A stretch of DNA of 64,000 bases, taken from the NCBI GenBank assembly GCA_023014335.1, contig JAECYW010000002.1:4092001-4156000 (forward strand). The letters are read 5' to 3'. Origin of the DNA: Galerina marginata (Eukaryota; Basidiomycota; Agaricomycetes; Agaricales; Galerinaceae). Shown piece by piece: positions 20,915 to 33,624 of this stretch; the stretch's first letter is position 1; each line of letters begins with the position of its first letter. The notes under the pieces are model-generated. The model did not search any database and was not told the origin of the DNA. It was given only the letters and a program-made list of their open reading frames with translations. A program made the position numbers and the translations under genes.

Positions 20915-21154
20915 CTAACGTCTCCCACCACCACCACCCCCTCCTCCACCACCGCCGCCGCCTCCACGGCCTCCTGGATTGCCCGGATTTCCGCGGCTAG
21001 GAGGACACCCGCATGGAGCGCCGTTGGCACCGTTGGCGCCGTTGTTGCCATTGCCCCCATTGCCGCCTCCGCCCCCACCGCCACCGCCTCCTCCACCCCT
21101 CCCTCCACAACCTGGCGTGCCTGCGCTACCCGGCTTGCCAGCTTTTCCGGACAT
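20915..21154 (-). CDS. Cys-core glycine-rich collagen-like protein, short (79 aa)
   Basis: Head MSGKAGKPGSAGTPG, CGGRG plus poly-Gly, core NGNNGANGANGAPCGCP, GNPGNPGGRGG, a second poly-Gly run, then it ends GGRR without the Cys-rich tail of the two preceding copies. It is therefore the minimal form of the subfamily, either truncated or ancestral-like. A TATA-type sequence (GATATAAAAA) lies at about 21227-21236 on -, 75 nt before the ATG. The flanks are not part of duplication B, so this copy is older or arose separately. Confidence 0.78.
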   Translation of the reverse strand: MSGKAGKPGSAGTPGCGGRGGGGGGGGGGGGNGGNGNNGANGANGAPCGCPPSRGNPGNPGGRGGGGGGGGGGGGGGRR

Positions 21155-22260
21155 GATGTAAAAATCAGAATATCACGGTGGGTGAATAGAAACCTTGCTG
21201 AGGGAGGACGCTGGGATGGGACTCCGTTTTTATATCCTGCTCCTTGTCCGATAAGCACAGCCTGGGACATCAACTGCAGGGGGTGTGTGCTAAACACAAA
21301 TTGGGTTATGTCTTGTGCATTGAACACTTTAATCGAAAGAACGCCGCGATTCAGCCTCGGTAGGGTACACGGAGGTTTCCTTTTGGTAACGAGAACGATA
21401 AACCGGACAGGCCACACACACGTGAGTGGCGTAAAATCCAGCCAAAGAACGAGCCCCCGTTTTCTGGACACGATGAAACCAGGTTTGTATCACTCGAAGA
21501 CGCGGTCAGAGAGGCAGCGCAAAACTCCATCACACATGAGAATAAATGAGTCAAGCTGAATAGTTGTTATAGGAGATCTGGTACAAACTGCCCGTATGAC
21601 GCTAGGTTTGTGAAGAAAAAGACAGCTCGGCCGTGCGTGCAACACAAGAGCTCTCTGAACTCCAGAGATCAGCGGTCAAGATAAGTTTTCGTGACGCCAA
21701 ATAATTCCGAACCAAAGGTTGGATCATCACGCCCCAACTACATTGCCGAGCCTTACAAGAAGCGAAATGGCCTTCAAATATGGGTAAGATCTCCCTGAGT
21801 TATAACCGTGAACAAATCGTTGTCAAAAGCCAGGTATGGTGCCCAGGAGCATGCCGGAAAGACCTTTTCATTCACAATCTGCAAGACGCCGTCCTGAGTG
21901 ATTTCGCAATATTAATAGTACCAAAAGTGACGGCACTACCCCAAGAAGTCGAGTCCTGCCCAGTTTCACTACTTACGCCATAGCACACGCTACATTTCTT
22001 CTAGAACCCCGCAGTCGACAGAACGGTTTAGAGATAAAAAAAACTAGCTGAGATGTGTGCCGTCCAGGAGCTTTTTGAATTACATTTCGACAGGTGAAAG
22101 ACACTGGATCCTGCTCGCCCTCGTATTAATACAGCAAGGTGATAAAGCAAAAACAAGAAACCAGAAAACCAAATTGTCACTGATTGGCAGACCGATGTTT
22201 GGCACTACCCCATGGTCCAAATAGTGACCTTCCCCGACGTCGTCTTGAACGACGAAAAAT
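21155..22260. other. Intergenic, no supported gene
   Basis: Promoter of the preceding - strand gene, then about 950 nt without recognisable coding structure; it separates the collagen-like cluster from ordinary genes. Confidence 0.45.
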
Positions 22261-23537
22261 ATGTCGTCCATTGGACCCCAAATCCCTCCTCACATTCTTA
22301 AACAGCTCAACACTGTAGGGAAAGACGACGACGACGACACCGACGGTCCCCAACCCAGCACTTCTACCGTCAGCGGCAGTACTGATCATATAGGCCCACA
22401 AATCCCAGCGCACCTCCTCAGCTCGAATTCACGGCCAAGTTCTAGCTCAGAGTCAACAGTGCAGGTCTTCGACGACGAAGACGAAGACAATGGCCTACAA
22501 CCAGGTTCAATAGGTCCAAGTATTGGTCCAACAATTCCCCCAGAAGTCAAGAAACAACTTGGTGCATCAGTTTCAAGACCTGTTGCTGGGCCTTCCATTT
22601 CTCCACCTTCGGCATCGACATCCAAGCGCACTTTAGGACCCTCATTACCAAACTATGCACCAACTTACGCTTCAAACACGTCCCTATATGACGACGACAG
22701 TGACGACGACGATATTGGTCCTAAACCTCTGCCTGCCGGCATGCAGCACCAGAAAACCGACGCGGTGCAGGAATTCTTGGAGAGGGAGGAGAAACGGCGC
22801 AAGCTGGCTGAGGTATGTATACCCTGTTTTTTTTGTCTGGTCAACATCCTTACTTCTGGCCCATTTTCTTCGTATCCAGGAAGCAGCCAAACCAAAAGCT
22901 CCTCAACGTGATGAATGGATGCTAGTTCCACCCACATCATCAGGGCTCCTCGGGAGTATGATTTTAATCTTAATCTCATCTTCAATGGTCTGACCACTGT
23001 CTTCCCTCACAGATCTCGACACCACAAAACTAAAAGCCCGCCAGTTCTCTCGCGGCACAAGTGCACCTTCCAACTCAAAGAACGACACGTCCCTGTGGAC
23101 CGAAACGCCGGCCGAACGCCAGCAGCGTCTTGCAGATGAGGTCTTAGGCAAGAAGAGGCGTGTTACTGATGCGCCTGTCGACGAGGACGAGGACGCCAAA
23201 GCGAAGAAGCGCAGGAGGAAGCAAGAAGAAGAGGTAATCAGGAAAGGTGTGGACGAACACACGGTACGTTTTTTGTCTCTCTTTACCTGTTTTCGTTTTT
23301 GGAGGCTGATGTTCTTTTGATTCGCAGCGCAAGCAACGAGGTGCTGCTCTAGTCGACCAGCATGCTTCCGACGTCACAAAGCCGTCTGAGTCGGAGGTAC
23401 CAGGCATCTGGGACCATTCACGGGACATGGGCCTCGGTGGCAGGCTGATGGACGACGAAAAGCGAAGCAAGATGCTCAAGGAAGCTAAAGGCCTTGGTGA
23501 TCGTTTTGGAAGTGGCAAGAGTGGAGGCTTTCTATGA
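22261..23537 (+). CDS. GPALPP1-like protein (DUF3752)
   Basis: Exons 22261-22812, 22880-22955, 23013-23263 and 23328-23537 close in frame to 362 aa. The N-terminal half carries repeated IGPQIP/IGPTIPP motifs (GPALPP type) at residues about 4, 43, 82 and 150, in acidic, disordered sequence. The C-terminal half has RDEWMLVPP, then LDTTKLKARQFSRG, a basic Lys/Arg stretch, IWDHSRDMGLGGRLMDD and the terminal GDRFGSGKSGGFL, which fit the DUF3752 domain. In other eukaryotes GPALPP1 is a poorly characterised nuclear protein; the basic patches here agree with that. Likely a single-copy housekeeping gene, in contrast to the repeat-rich cluster beside it. Confidence 0.88.
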
Positions 23538-23730
23538 GATCAGTGTTTGGATGTACTTTTGTGTAGTATATTATCATCATGCTTCTGGGATTCTACCTCT
23601 ACTAATATCTTCTGGGAATATAGTCTATAGAAGGTGTGTAGGGGTATTTTCAAAATTACATCAAGTTGTTGAAGCTCCAACGAGTCACAAAGGAGATTAC
23701 ATTTCGTCAAGGAGGCCGCAAATCTGGAGA

Positions 23731-26700
23731 TCAACGATATCCTCCCCCAGCCGCCTTCTCTTCCCGGTCGAGGTAATCCCGCTGGAGAGCATCATATCCA
23801 CGGAAAGTTGCCTGGCCACATAGTGTCTGTATGATATCAATCATTTCGTCGACGCGCTATCGATTTTGGGAGAGTCAGAACTTTGGCATTGTTACGGAGG
23901 AAGCCCAACTCACCGAGATGAGACTCGAAAGTGCGACAACGGCTGGATGAAAGAAGAGAAGAGAGATGAGCACATATTTTTCTAGCCAGACAAGAAAGGA
24001 GTTGCTTACCAGTGGAGTGTGCCGGCAATTGTTCATTCTAATCATGAAAGCCAGAAATTATCATCCAGTCAGAAGTCGCCTAGTCGTAACGTCAAGACAG
24101 ACAGATACACACCAGCAACACATCAAGTGTCAGATCATCCAGCTCAATACCGATGCTCGACCCGTCCACATTTGCCGGTCCAGCAGCCATCACAATCTCT
24201 TCATCAACAGCCTCTGCACCGGGTTTCAAGCCCACTTCCGAAGCAGAATCTGTGTCTACGCCTTTGTCCTTGTCCGCGAGGGCTCCATGACGAGGGAGCA
24301 TCGGATTTACCCACCATTTCCCATTCCTCGAGTGCACTTCGTGGTAGACGATGCGGTCTCTCAGTTTGGGCAGGTAGGCGGGGAGCGCGTGGCCATTCAT
24401 GAGGGAGTTGGAGAGGATTGTGATCGTCGTGAACACGTCCGATAACTAGGAACGGAAATTAGGGCGCTCAGGAGTCACTATGAGGAGGACCAGACGAATA
24501 GAAACGCACAAAGTTTGGGTTCATGAAAGGAGTCTGGAAATGAACAGAGTTACAAACACGACTATAAACCAAGAGTTATTCACTTACTCGCACCAATGCA
24601 CTACACCATTTGGTGTCCAACTTAGCAAAAGAAGTGGTCAGTAGCGCCAGAGAGCCCAGCACACGAGACCTTGAAGTGTCTCATGAGACAATGACGAAGT
24701 TGAATGGATGGGAACGCACTGTAACATGAACAATTCTTGATACTGGGCATGAGGCCACGTTCCCCTACAAACGTATCAAACAAGGAGTTCAAGGCGCAGA
24801 AGGCGAGGTAACTTACGAGAGCTGTGGTTCAAATTTGGCTGTGGTAAGCGAGGGAAAGATGAATCTCAACCTAGTCTAGTAAACATCAAAAAATGCTCAT
24901 AAATATCCGAAGCCCTCAAACACGAAAAGGACTGCGACATCGGACTTACCGAAACAGCGATGACCCTCTTCGCAATTTTTCTAACCCTTCTTTCCTTCGG
25001 GGACATTTTCTGGTCATCTTTTCCGTCTTTCCCTACGAACTGAACCTTCTCGTAGATCCCATTCCTGGCACGTTCTTCCTCAGCAAGAAAAGCTTCAACT
25101 TCTCCACCGAAAATGTTGCCCTCTTCGCCGATGATGGCTGCCAGTGTTTTTCGTATGAGCACTCGCGAAGATCTTGGATGAGGGAAGAGCATGACAATAA
25201 ACTAAACAAGAAAAATTCAAGTTGGCAATGATCACGAATACGCGAGGATTACTTACTGCAGCCGTGAATCCCATGATGACAAGCAAACTACCGACCAGCG
25301 AAACGGGTCAGAACATACTGTATATTGGATAAGTAAAAGGCGTACATTCTCTTCCACCCCAACGCGATACCAACGCCTGTGTGTGTGAGCACAATCTGGT
25401 TTGCATTAATCCAGCTGTATCCGGTAACTGTCAAGTTACGAACGACATTAGAAGATTTACACCTGCAAAAAAAATTCCTTACCGAAAACCACAGAGACGG
25501 ACATCATGGTCCATAGCCCAACTTGGGCCGGTGGTCCAGAGATCCGCAGGAAGATACAAGGCGCTAAAATGAAAGTCTGCCGATGCTTCAGCAGGTGGAC
25601 CCAGGTATGAGAACTGGAAAATGTGTACCGCTGCAACGACTACGCCATAAGGATTCCCGTGTCCCAGTCCTGCTCCGATATACCAGACAGCCATACCAAC
25701 TGTTTTGAGTGACAACAATGAGTCCGGAATAAAACCAATGAAAGTGATGTTTGACATACCAAGTAGACCTAAGAGTGTTCCCGCCAGTCTGATAATAAAC
25801 CCAGCAATCTATCCTCAGCAATCAGTGGTGCTGCTCATCATTGGAGTATCATTCATGGTTTTGCACCTGGTCGCCAGCATAAACACCCAGGCCAGTCTGA
25901 CCAAATTCATGTCAATACTGACACAAGTCAAAGGTGTCTGATCTACCTGTGCCGTAATCAAAGCCCAAAGGCCCTTGTTATCATAGTAGAACCAAGCGGT
26001 CGTGTGACACACAGCCGGGACCCACAGCGCAACCGACACGATGCCCATACGAAGCGCGAAGATACCTTCAGGAGATTTGAAGAACCGCAATACTGCGGCC
26101 AATTTGAGGATGAACCTTCCGAAAGCTGTGGTCGGCGGAAAGGCGTCGGGATTGCGCTTCTCTGCAGAGTAGATAATTAAAACCCTTGCACATGGAAACA
26201 AGACCCGGAAGAAACAAACTTACTCGGTGGATCTGCAGACTGTTCTTTATCAAATCCATCAGCTCCTTCACTCTCGTCATCATCATCATCGTCTTCGTCC
26301 AACGTCGAAGACGAGCTACGGCGCGTGCTTGGCTCATCAAACGACATCGGGTTCTCTGCAGTACCCATTGACAATGGTCCCTCAGTGCCTTTGAATTCGC
26401 CATTGGTGATATTCTGTGTCGCTCTCGCGATCCGCCCAGGGAACCAGATTTTGGCTTTCGACCGTTGAGAATCAATTTCAATGATGGTTTTGAGAAGCTT
26501 GGCAATGGATTCGGCGAACGCGTCGAGGGTGTCAATGAATACAAAGCAAATGTACAACGACCTAGAATGAAGGACATTAGAATTACATTCAATGACAAAA
26601 TTTGTAAGCAAGACGACATACGCACCTTGAAGTGAATAAATCACAATTCATCAACAACTTCCTGGTCTTCGGATCGAAGAACTTTTCAAATGGTTTGATC

Positions 26701-28548
26701 AATTTGACCCTTTCGACATTCTTGAATTCATCCAACGTGGCATCGAGCTTCCTTGACGCGTTCACCAATTTCGCGTGACGCTCTTCAGTCGTAGCTAGAT
26801 TTGAGCGCGAAAATAGTGCAGCCCACCGATTGCTATTCGCATCCTGCAGCCAGTCAACCATAGCGAGGACCGCAGATTCCGACGAGCCACGTAAATCTGC
26901 TGAGGCAGCGGTTAGAATGGGGACCAATGAGTCCAGATCATGCCCATGTTGGATTTCCCGCTCCTTGATTTTCCGTTGGAGAGCCTGGTATCGATTGACA
27001 GACCGAGGAGTCTGGTCGCCGCGGTTCAACCTCTCCTCAACTTCCTTGACCTCTTTTTGATCTGCAACGTTTGTGTCATTCACGAATGTCTGGAAAGCTT
27101 GAAGGCCGCTGGAGAAGGTCAGATGTCATTGGAAGGTATCAATCTAGCAAACTCACGCAGCGCGAAACATGATAAACCTGAGCTGTGCGTTAATCTTTTT
27201 CAGGTCTGCAGGCCCAAGACGACCAGTGGAAGTATCCAAGTCGATCAATTTTATTTGCGAAGAAAGTGCCTCAGTATTGTTAACAATATTTGTTCGCAGT
27301 TCGTTACCCCGGGCTGTAATTTCAGCCCACGTTTCGTGGTCGGAAGGTGTGGTTGCAAGGACTTCAGACTGCAGACGTAGGAGGTCTAAAGTAGGCTAAG
27401 TAAATCACGCATTAGATTGGTGGAAATTCATGTGAGAGCGTCATACCGTCCAGAAGGTATCCAAAAGGGAGGTTCTGTAAAGAGCAAATTGACTGTTTAT
27501 AATCATGGTTACAGTATGGAATCGGGATACTCACAGCCAAACGTGACTGAGGCTCTCAGGGAAGATCAACACCAAGCTGGCGATAGCTACGGCGATATAA
27601 AACGAGGTAGGAATGAGGAATAACTTTGCAAGAGTGTATTGAGCCTTTGGGAGCACTGTATGCTATTAGCTTTTATATCATGCGGAGAAGCAAGGCTCGA
27701 CTCACAAGGCCCTGTAGTGCACATCTAACATCTAGTTAACCAACAACAATTAGATAAAGAAAACGACGGACCACATCCAGAACTATGGTACCGAAGATGC
27801 TCAATAGCATGAGATTGGGAAAATATGCTCTCAGAGCACCTAAGGCGAACGTTCCTATGAACAAAAAGGCACCATAGACTGCCGACGATCTAATGGCATA
27901 ATTCCAGTGAATACCAAACTATGTGGAGGGAGATTCTTACCGTGGATCGAGAAATATTCCGTGGAAGGTTTGGACTTGGACTTGTAGAGCAGCTGGGATG
28001 TTCGGGCTTAAGCTGAAGGTTGAAGGGGGTCACAGGGTAATAAAAACAAAAAGAAGTAGATAAACTGACGACGATTGCAGCTTTTGCTGTTGTTGTGCTA
28101 GAAGCGACGCGCTTCTGACTGACAACGCAGAAGCCATAGCAGCGTTTCCCCAAGCCCAACCCAAAAGCATTCCTTCCGCATACTGAGGTTTGACCCAATC
28201 CACAGAAAATGAAGTTGCTCACCAATCAATAGCGTCGTTGAGGCGAGTAGAAACACTGAAAGAGCAAAGGTTGGAGGTAGCATGACCGACACGATGCTGG
28301 ATAAAATACGATCAGCAGGAGAAGGTCATCCAGGAAGATATAACTTACACAACGAAGAACGCGGCCTGTCCCATCGTATTAGATGTTTTCTGGTCTACCA
28401 TGAGCACCAAGGTCGCAGCAAGTGCGATACAACATCGCAACCACGTCTTTATCATGCGCCTCGACCGAAGAGCAGACTTTAGCCAACCCTGCTTCTCTGG
28501 AGTTCTTGGCGATTTCGTCGGTTCCACCTTCTCGTCTTCCGAAGACAT
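23731..28548 (-). CDS. ArAE/FUSC-type multi-pass transporter (fungal ER-transporter-like, 6TM N-terminal)
   Basis: Large - strand gene with well over ten short introns. Start MSSEDEKVEP at 28548; first membrane segments WLRCCIALAATLVLMV and AFFVV joined by splicing to IVSVMLPPTFALSVFL; then GMLLGWAWGNAAM after an intron whose acceptor lies at the second AG. This is the ArAE_2_N signature. A coiled region (about 27.0 kb), an acidic linker LDEDDDDDDESEG (about 26.3 kb) and a second membrane block with LRMGIVSVALWVPAVCH and GLWALITAQ (FUSC-type) follow. The C-terminal DUF2421-like part contains GHALPAYLPKLRDR (about 24.4 kb) and ends ALQRDYLDREEKAAGGGYR. Such proteins are putative exporters of aromatic or organic acids in plasma or internal membranes; the substrate is unknown. 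Middle exon borders were not all worked out. Confidence 0.82.
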
Positions 28549-30171
28549 TCCTAGCCAAAGTGCTTTGGAAAGCTACAGTAAACCCAGTCCTGGGAGCAGA
28601 GTTGAGGTGTCGAAACTGTAACAGGTTAAGCTTCAAGTTTGAGCTCGGCTTTTTAGTCGTGATGATGTCTGCTCCACGTGGTAAGCCACAAGGAGGAGGC
28701 ACCGCCGCCTCCCGAGTTATATTTACATCGAAATTGATCGGGCTGGTCTGGGGGTCCGGGAAGCTTCCGGAGCAAGACAACCATAGGTGAGTAAGCGGAG
28801 GCCTTTCAAACTGACGCAAGGTAGTTTACTTAAATTAACTTGAACTGGGAAGCAGAGATTGAGCGATGAGCGGATAAAATTTAGAGCTGTATATCATAAT
28901 CATGGTCATAGAAACTCGTCATGGAGTCCGTTATAGATGCAGATACGACATCAAATGCCGAATTCTGTATTCGAATACGCCTTAAGGTTTCCGAATCCAA
29001 TTGCGTTACAACGTTGAACATCAGTCAGTACTCCATGTAACTTTGAATTTGAGGTTCAATTGGAATGCCACGATGTCCCACACAGGAGTGGTCTTCGGTG
29101 GCAGGACAAACATTGCCACCGTTATAATTGTTCAAGCCTATGAATGTAATTAGCTTCCTTAGTCAATGAAACGGTACAGGTAAGAGTCTGCTTGCGGATT
29201 TGTCGATCGCATTCGAAAGGAGAGGCCGATTAGAGGGCCCGGATGTGTCCCATTTCCATTGGCACCAAATCTGTGTGTCTCCTGATGAGAGAACATAGCT
29301 TCCTAGTCGAAAATTGAATGTGCGTTTTCGACTGCTGCCTCGAGATCGTTGCGTCAACAGTCCCTATAGAGAATCGTCCTTGGAGACCCCGACTCAGAGG
29401 TCGACCCAGAATAACCCGGCAGTGTTAGTAGAATGCTTCATGGAGCAACTAGCTCAGTTCCAGTAGCGAGCGTTAAACGTAATTTCCTTTGATTGATGAT
29501 GACTGGTCGAGTGATATCCTTAGGGAGGGGTTCCTTTTCGACTTTAAGTGTGCGAGCCTGGCATAAATGACCAGTCGGGAGGTTGAAAGTCAGCGACTTG
29601 AAAAGCGATGACGGCCCTTCAAGCAAAAGGTTTGGGCCTGAGGTGGGTAATGCTCTAGATGGTAAAAAACAGAAGCGTTCCTATCTTTCCATAAATTGTA
29701 TTGGTGAGAAGGCTTGGTCATGGAGAGCATCGTTAGAGACAAAATCGTCCACTTACTGGAAGCCATTTAGCAAGAGAACTACAGTCGCATTCTGAAGCGG
29801 AAACCGGTCTCCAAATGGTTCAAATTTGTCTTTGCCAAGTCCCCGTTTCCAGATAGTGTCGAAACCTTTCGAGAACGACGGCGCCTCGGGCCATATCATT
29901 ACGAACACGCAAGCGAGGATTAAAATTTCGTTCGTGTCTGAGGCTCATCGAAGTACAGATGAGGAAAGTCTGTGAGTCAAGCCTCAGTCTCTGAGAATTG
30001 AGTTGTTTGTGTGGGGAGATGGAGCCAAATATTCAAGTCTCTCCGCCAACATTTCTTTTTCTTTCGGTCCTCCTTCTACAGAAAATATACAGTACTACTA
30101 GTGGAAGGTCTATATATCTATCGAAACTGTCTATTCTACATCTATTATTGTCAAGTTCTCCATTTTCTTCC
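28549..30171. other. Intergenic with a possible decayed - strand gene at 29.16-29.93 kb
   Basis: On - I see pieces that could be spliced: MIWPEAPSFSKGFDTIWKRG up to a GTAAGT donor near 29757, then a segment ending TLATGTELVAP and stop, then a further piece after an ATAG acceptor. I recognise no family and a stop interrupts the second piece, so this is at best a broken gene. Confidence 0.3.
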
Positions 30172-31348
30172 TCATATCCCATCTCGCCAACAAAGGACGA
30201 CCATCGTCGCTCCTCCCATACCGAAAACCGGCACCGCGACAACATACCACAGGAGCATGGCTGTGATCTGTCTCATACTTCTGGCAGACCAGAGAAGGCC
30301 CAGCGCGAACGCGAAATATCCTATGGCGTAGTTCCACTTCAGAAAGTTGAGGGCTGTGATACTTGGATGGATGTCCGCGCCGCTGGCAGGGGCTCCAGAA
30401 GGAACGAGAAAGCTAGTTATCGCTTCAAGGTCGTTCTGCAGCAGCGTTGGCCAAACAGCACGCATATGCATGAAGGTCGAGAGAAGAAAGGTCCCAATGT
30501 ATACGACGCGGAGGGTGGTTCGGCCTTGTGCGTGTGCTTCTCTAGTTGCGCTATTTTTCCTTTCTCCTTCAACTAATGATGGGGTTTTTGTAGGTGCGTA
30601 TCTGGCATAAAACGCGCGTAAAGCTGATACGTATACGGGGTACGCTTGCCACACGAATGTGGCATGGTGGTCGTTCGTTAGAACCATTGCGATGGATGGA
30701 GCCACTGCACCGAAAACCAAGCCGAATGCAAGAGCTTTTGCCTCTGTATAACCCACCACTGAGCTCAAAGTCTGAGCCGGGTCGCCTCTCCTTGACCCAT
30801 TCCGTCGGGATATTATGAGTAACAGCCAGAATACAGGGAATGTCATACCAATCGTCGCCAACTGCGTCATCAGCAACCAAAATGTCGGATAGCTCAGCAG
30901 CCAGTGCTGTTTCTCTCGATACCTGTATGATTCGATCCATGTTACCAGGATACACGGCAGGCCCGTCCCAATGAGGTATGTTAGAAATTCGCTAGGAAGC
31001 GGCGTCGGGGCGTCCAACAGCAGTTGAAAATACGCGACAATATGGCATGGGCCGGGTTCGTTTGTGTCTATTGCGCGGATGTGCGTGTATTCACGAACAT
31101 ATGGCTCTGTTGCAGTCAGATTCAAGGACATTGGCGCCATTGGCGAAGACGGGGAGCAGAGCGCGTTGATAGTTTTGTCGAGCCCGCCTGCGAAGTGATC
31201 TGTGTACATGAATTTGCATCCTACAGCGAACAACGATGGGAAGATGGTAAACGGGATGACGAAGTCTTTTTATAGTGCACTAATTAGCATCATGCCTGAC
31301 GACTGTCTGGAGACGCCAAAACGTACCCGTCATTGTATTTCGCGCCAT
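30172..31348 (-). CDS. Uncharacterised multi-pass membrane protein (371 aa)
   Basis: A 22-nt first exon (31348-31327, MARNTMT) spliced to a long exon (31265-30172) gives 371 aa in frame. I count about seven or eight hydrophobic segments, for example DFVIPFTIFPSLFAVG, FLTYLIGTGLPCILVTW, FWLLMTQLATIGMTFPVFWL, ALAFGLVFGAVAPSIAMVL and YAIGYFAFALGLLW. There is a luminal or cytosolic loop with RREAH-type charged residues in the middle. No soluble domain is seen. The size and topology resemble small fungal membrane proteins found near secondary-metabolite genes, including membrane terpene cyclases, but no diagnostic residues could be checked and no biosynthetic partners lie nearby. Function not assigned. 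Confidence 0.72.
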
Positions 31349-31921
31349 CGTGCTACTGGTGTCGCCTGCGTTCAAAATTGCTGCTTTTTCGTACGGCTGG
31401 TCCTCGGTCTGATGGGGGTGGTGGGAGAGAAAGATGTGAATGGTTTCCTTCAGGCCAAGTTAATTTATATGGCGGCGGCCCTGGTAATCAGGGGGAGTGA
31501 TGCGCCCTTGAGAGGAACTTCTGCTCGGGTGGGTGCGAGAGCTCTCCGACGTTTATTGTTCCCCGGTTATAATTGACATAATGTGGAATGGAACCAGAAG
31601 ACTCGAAATGGGATCCGAGTCACCGCAGCGTCCTATAGCAGCATGACGTATAAACAGCACTTTACATTCTTCTAAATTACATGTCAAGACAGTTTTAGCT
31701 AAAATGGCACTGACATTACATGGTAAATGTACATCGACGATGATTACGCTTCAGAACCCATATTTGAAGTAGATCTGATTGGGCAAAGGGCTTGGAATTT
31801 GGGAGATCGCTATACGTGTGCATGCGAGAATTATGTACTCTCAAAGACTTTGGGGGCCAGGCATACACAGCTGGATCACATATATAATAATACGCTCAAT
31901 AAATATTTACTCACAGACTAC
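31349..31921. other. Intergenic, no supported gene
   Basis: Promoter of the preceding - strand gene, then the 3' side of the F-box gene; no coding structure recognised. Confidence 0.4.
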
Positions 31922-33624
31922 TCAGGATTTGTAAAATACTGGGAAAGCCTCATCCTCGCTACCGATCTGCATCCCATACCCTTTGCCGATGACTAGGTTG
32001 TCCACCTCACCAGCATCCGTCCTTCGAATCCTCGCAGCCATGTAGGGAAGATTGGGCGAGTCAATATTTGTCACCAGCCGCAGCGATTTGCACGCATGAG
32101 CCAATGTACGGCTCCCTTCGACGAACATTTCCCTCTCTTCCGGCTCGACTTCATCAAAATCCGGATTGAAAACTTCACAGTATACGCGCTGGAGCCGGTT
32201 GAAAGGCGCCAATTGTAAGGCAAGGCTTTCCTACATCAGGAAGATCAGAATAGTTTCGGAAAGAAAAACAGCATCTTACGAAGGACGATGGCCCGCTCAG
32301 ATATCCCTGCATTCCCAGTTCTTCCAAATTTGGCGCACCCCGTACGATAGAGTGTATGAAGTTACTGAAGATATTCATCTTCGCCTTTTGGATCTTATTT
32401 TCTTTGAAATGTCCGTCGTCCGTTTCGTACCAGAGGGCCCCCTCTACCTTATTGTTCTTTCCGCTCGCAGAAGGCAGTTGTCCGATGTAAAGGCTTTTGA
32501 GGCTGGGTAAGCCGTTCGGCAGAACAGATCGCAGGAGATAAGGTACTTGGGCGTTAATGCTATGATAAATTGCGAGGCCCACGAGTCGATGAAGAATCGG
32601 CGCTAGAACACGGACGTCGTTATAGTCTGCCTGTAAAGGAAGTTCAGCATTTGACTAAGTATATTCAAGGCGTCGCAATACCTTTAGGTAACGGAGGCTG
32701 GGTAAGAATTCGTCGGTTATTTCGCTCGAGAACCAACAATTGCCCAGGCGGCTCCGGGTGAGTTCTAGATACTCTAATGTGGGGTGGCGGTTCCAAAATG
32801 CCATTGCCTCGGAAACGTTCATAATCACATATGAATTTAGAGTCAAGGACCTCAAGCAAGGGAAATTGGTCGAGAAAACCAGTGAAGCGTTGTACCAGTC
32901 AGCATTGTGAGTGAGGGAGAGGGTGTGAAGGGAAGGAGAGAGCGCGTTGATATTTTTGAGGACCTTTTCGAACCCTACGTCGCTCCCAGAGTGCATTGGA
33001 AGATCCAGTGTGAAGCTTGTTATGCCCTATTAAAAATCAGCATAGTTATGGCGTTCTGCAGACGCTACGGCATACCTCGATTTCGTATAAACCGGATTCA
33101 TCCAGCCAGGGATCTTGTTTGGTGTCGCCTATATTCCTAAGGACGAGACCCTTCAATCTCGGACATTTTTCTCGTAAATTGGTCCAGAAATCGGCGCGTA
33201 ATTGGCCAGATCCGTCGACCGGTTTAAATTCGTGGTCGTAATGCCACCCACTAAGCAGATGGAGGCCCAAAGTATGGATGTAAGGCAAAGAGCCAGCTTC
33301 AATGACTTTTTTCAAGCCAGTTACGACGTCAAAAGGGTTTTCTCCATTACGGGTCTCGATGGACAAGTTGCACATTATATGCATCTCTCTAACAGCCAAT
33401 CCTAGCTCGGGAACCGCGAGTAATTTTTGGATAACCTTGAGGGCATCCTCCTCGGTTTTGAGAATTAGCCGTGAGTAGACAAGTGGTAAAGTAATCTCTG
33501 AGATGCGTTGATTGACAAGAGCTACGGAAAGAAGAGTCGAAGGTGTAGCGTACAGGGGAAGATGAGAAAGAATGATTGGGAAGAGCTCCGGTAGTAGGTC
33601 GTTCAGTGTCAAAGGCGAAGGCAT
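31922..33624 (-). CDS. F-box/LRR-like protein A (517 aa)
   Basis: Four exons (33624-33076, 33026-32682, 32630-32280, 32230-31922) close in frame. The N-terminus LNDLLPELFPIILSHLPL followed by LLSVALVNQRISEITLPLVY is an F-box-like helix pair as seen in agaric F-box proteins. The rest consists of leucine-rich segments (LHTLSLTHNAD, LRSLTLNSYV, LEYLELTRSRLG, LKSLYIGQLP, LEELGMQGYL) forming a probable substrate-binding solenoid. Such proteins are candidate substrate receptors of SCF ubiquitin ligases. A clear paralog with identical intron layout is at 35450-37156, separated by one unrelated + strand gene. Confidence 0.82.
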
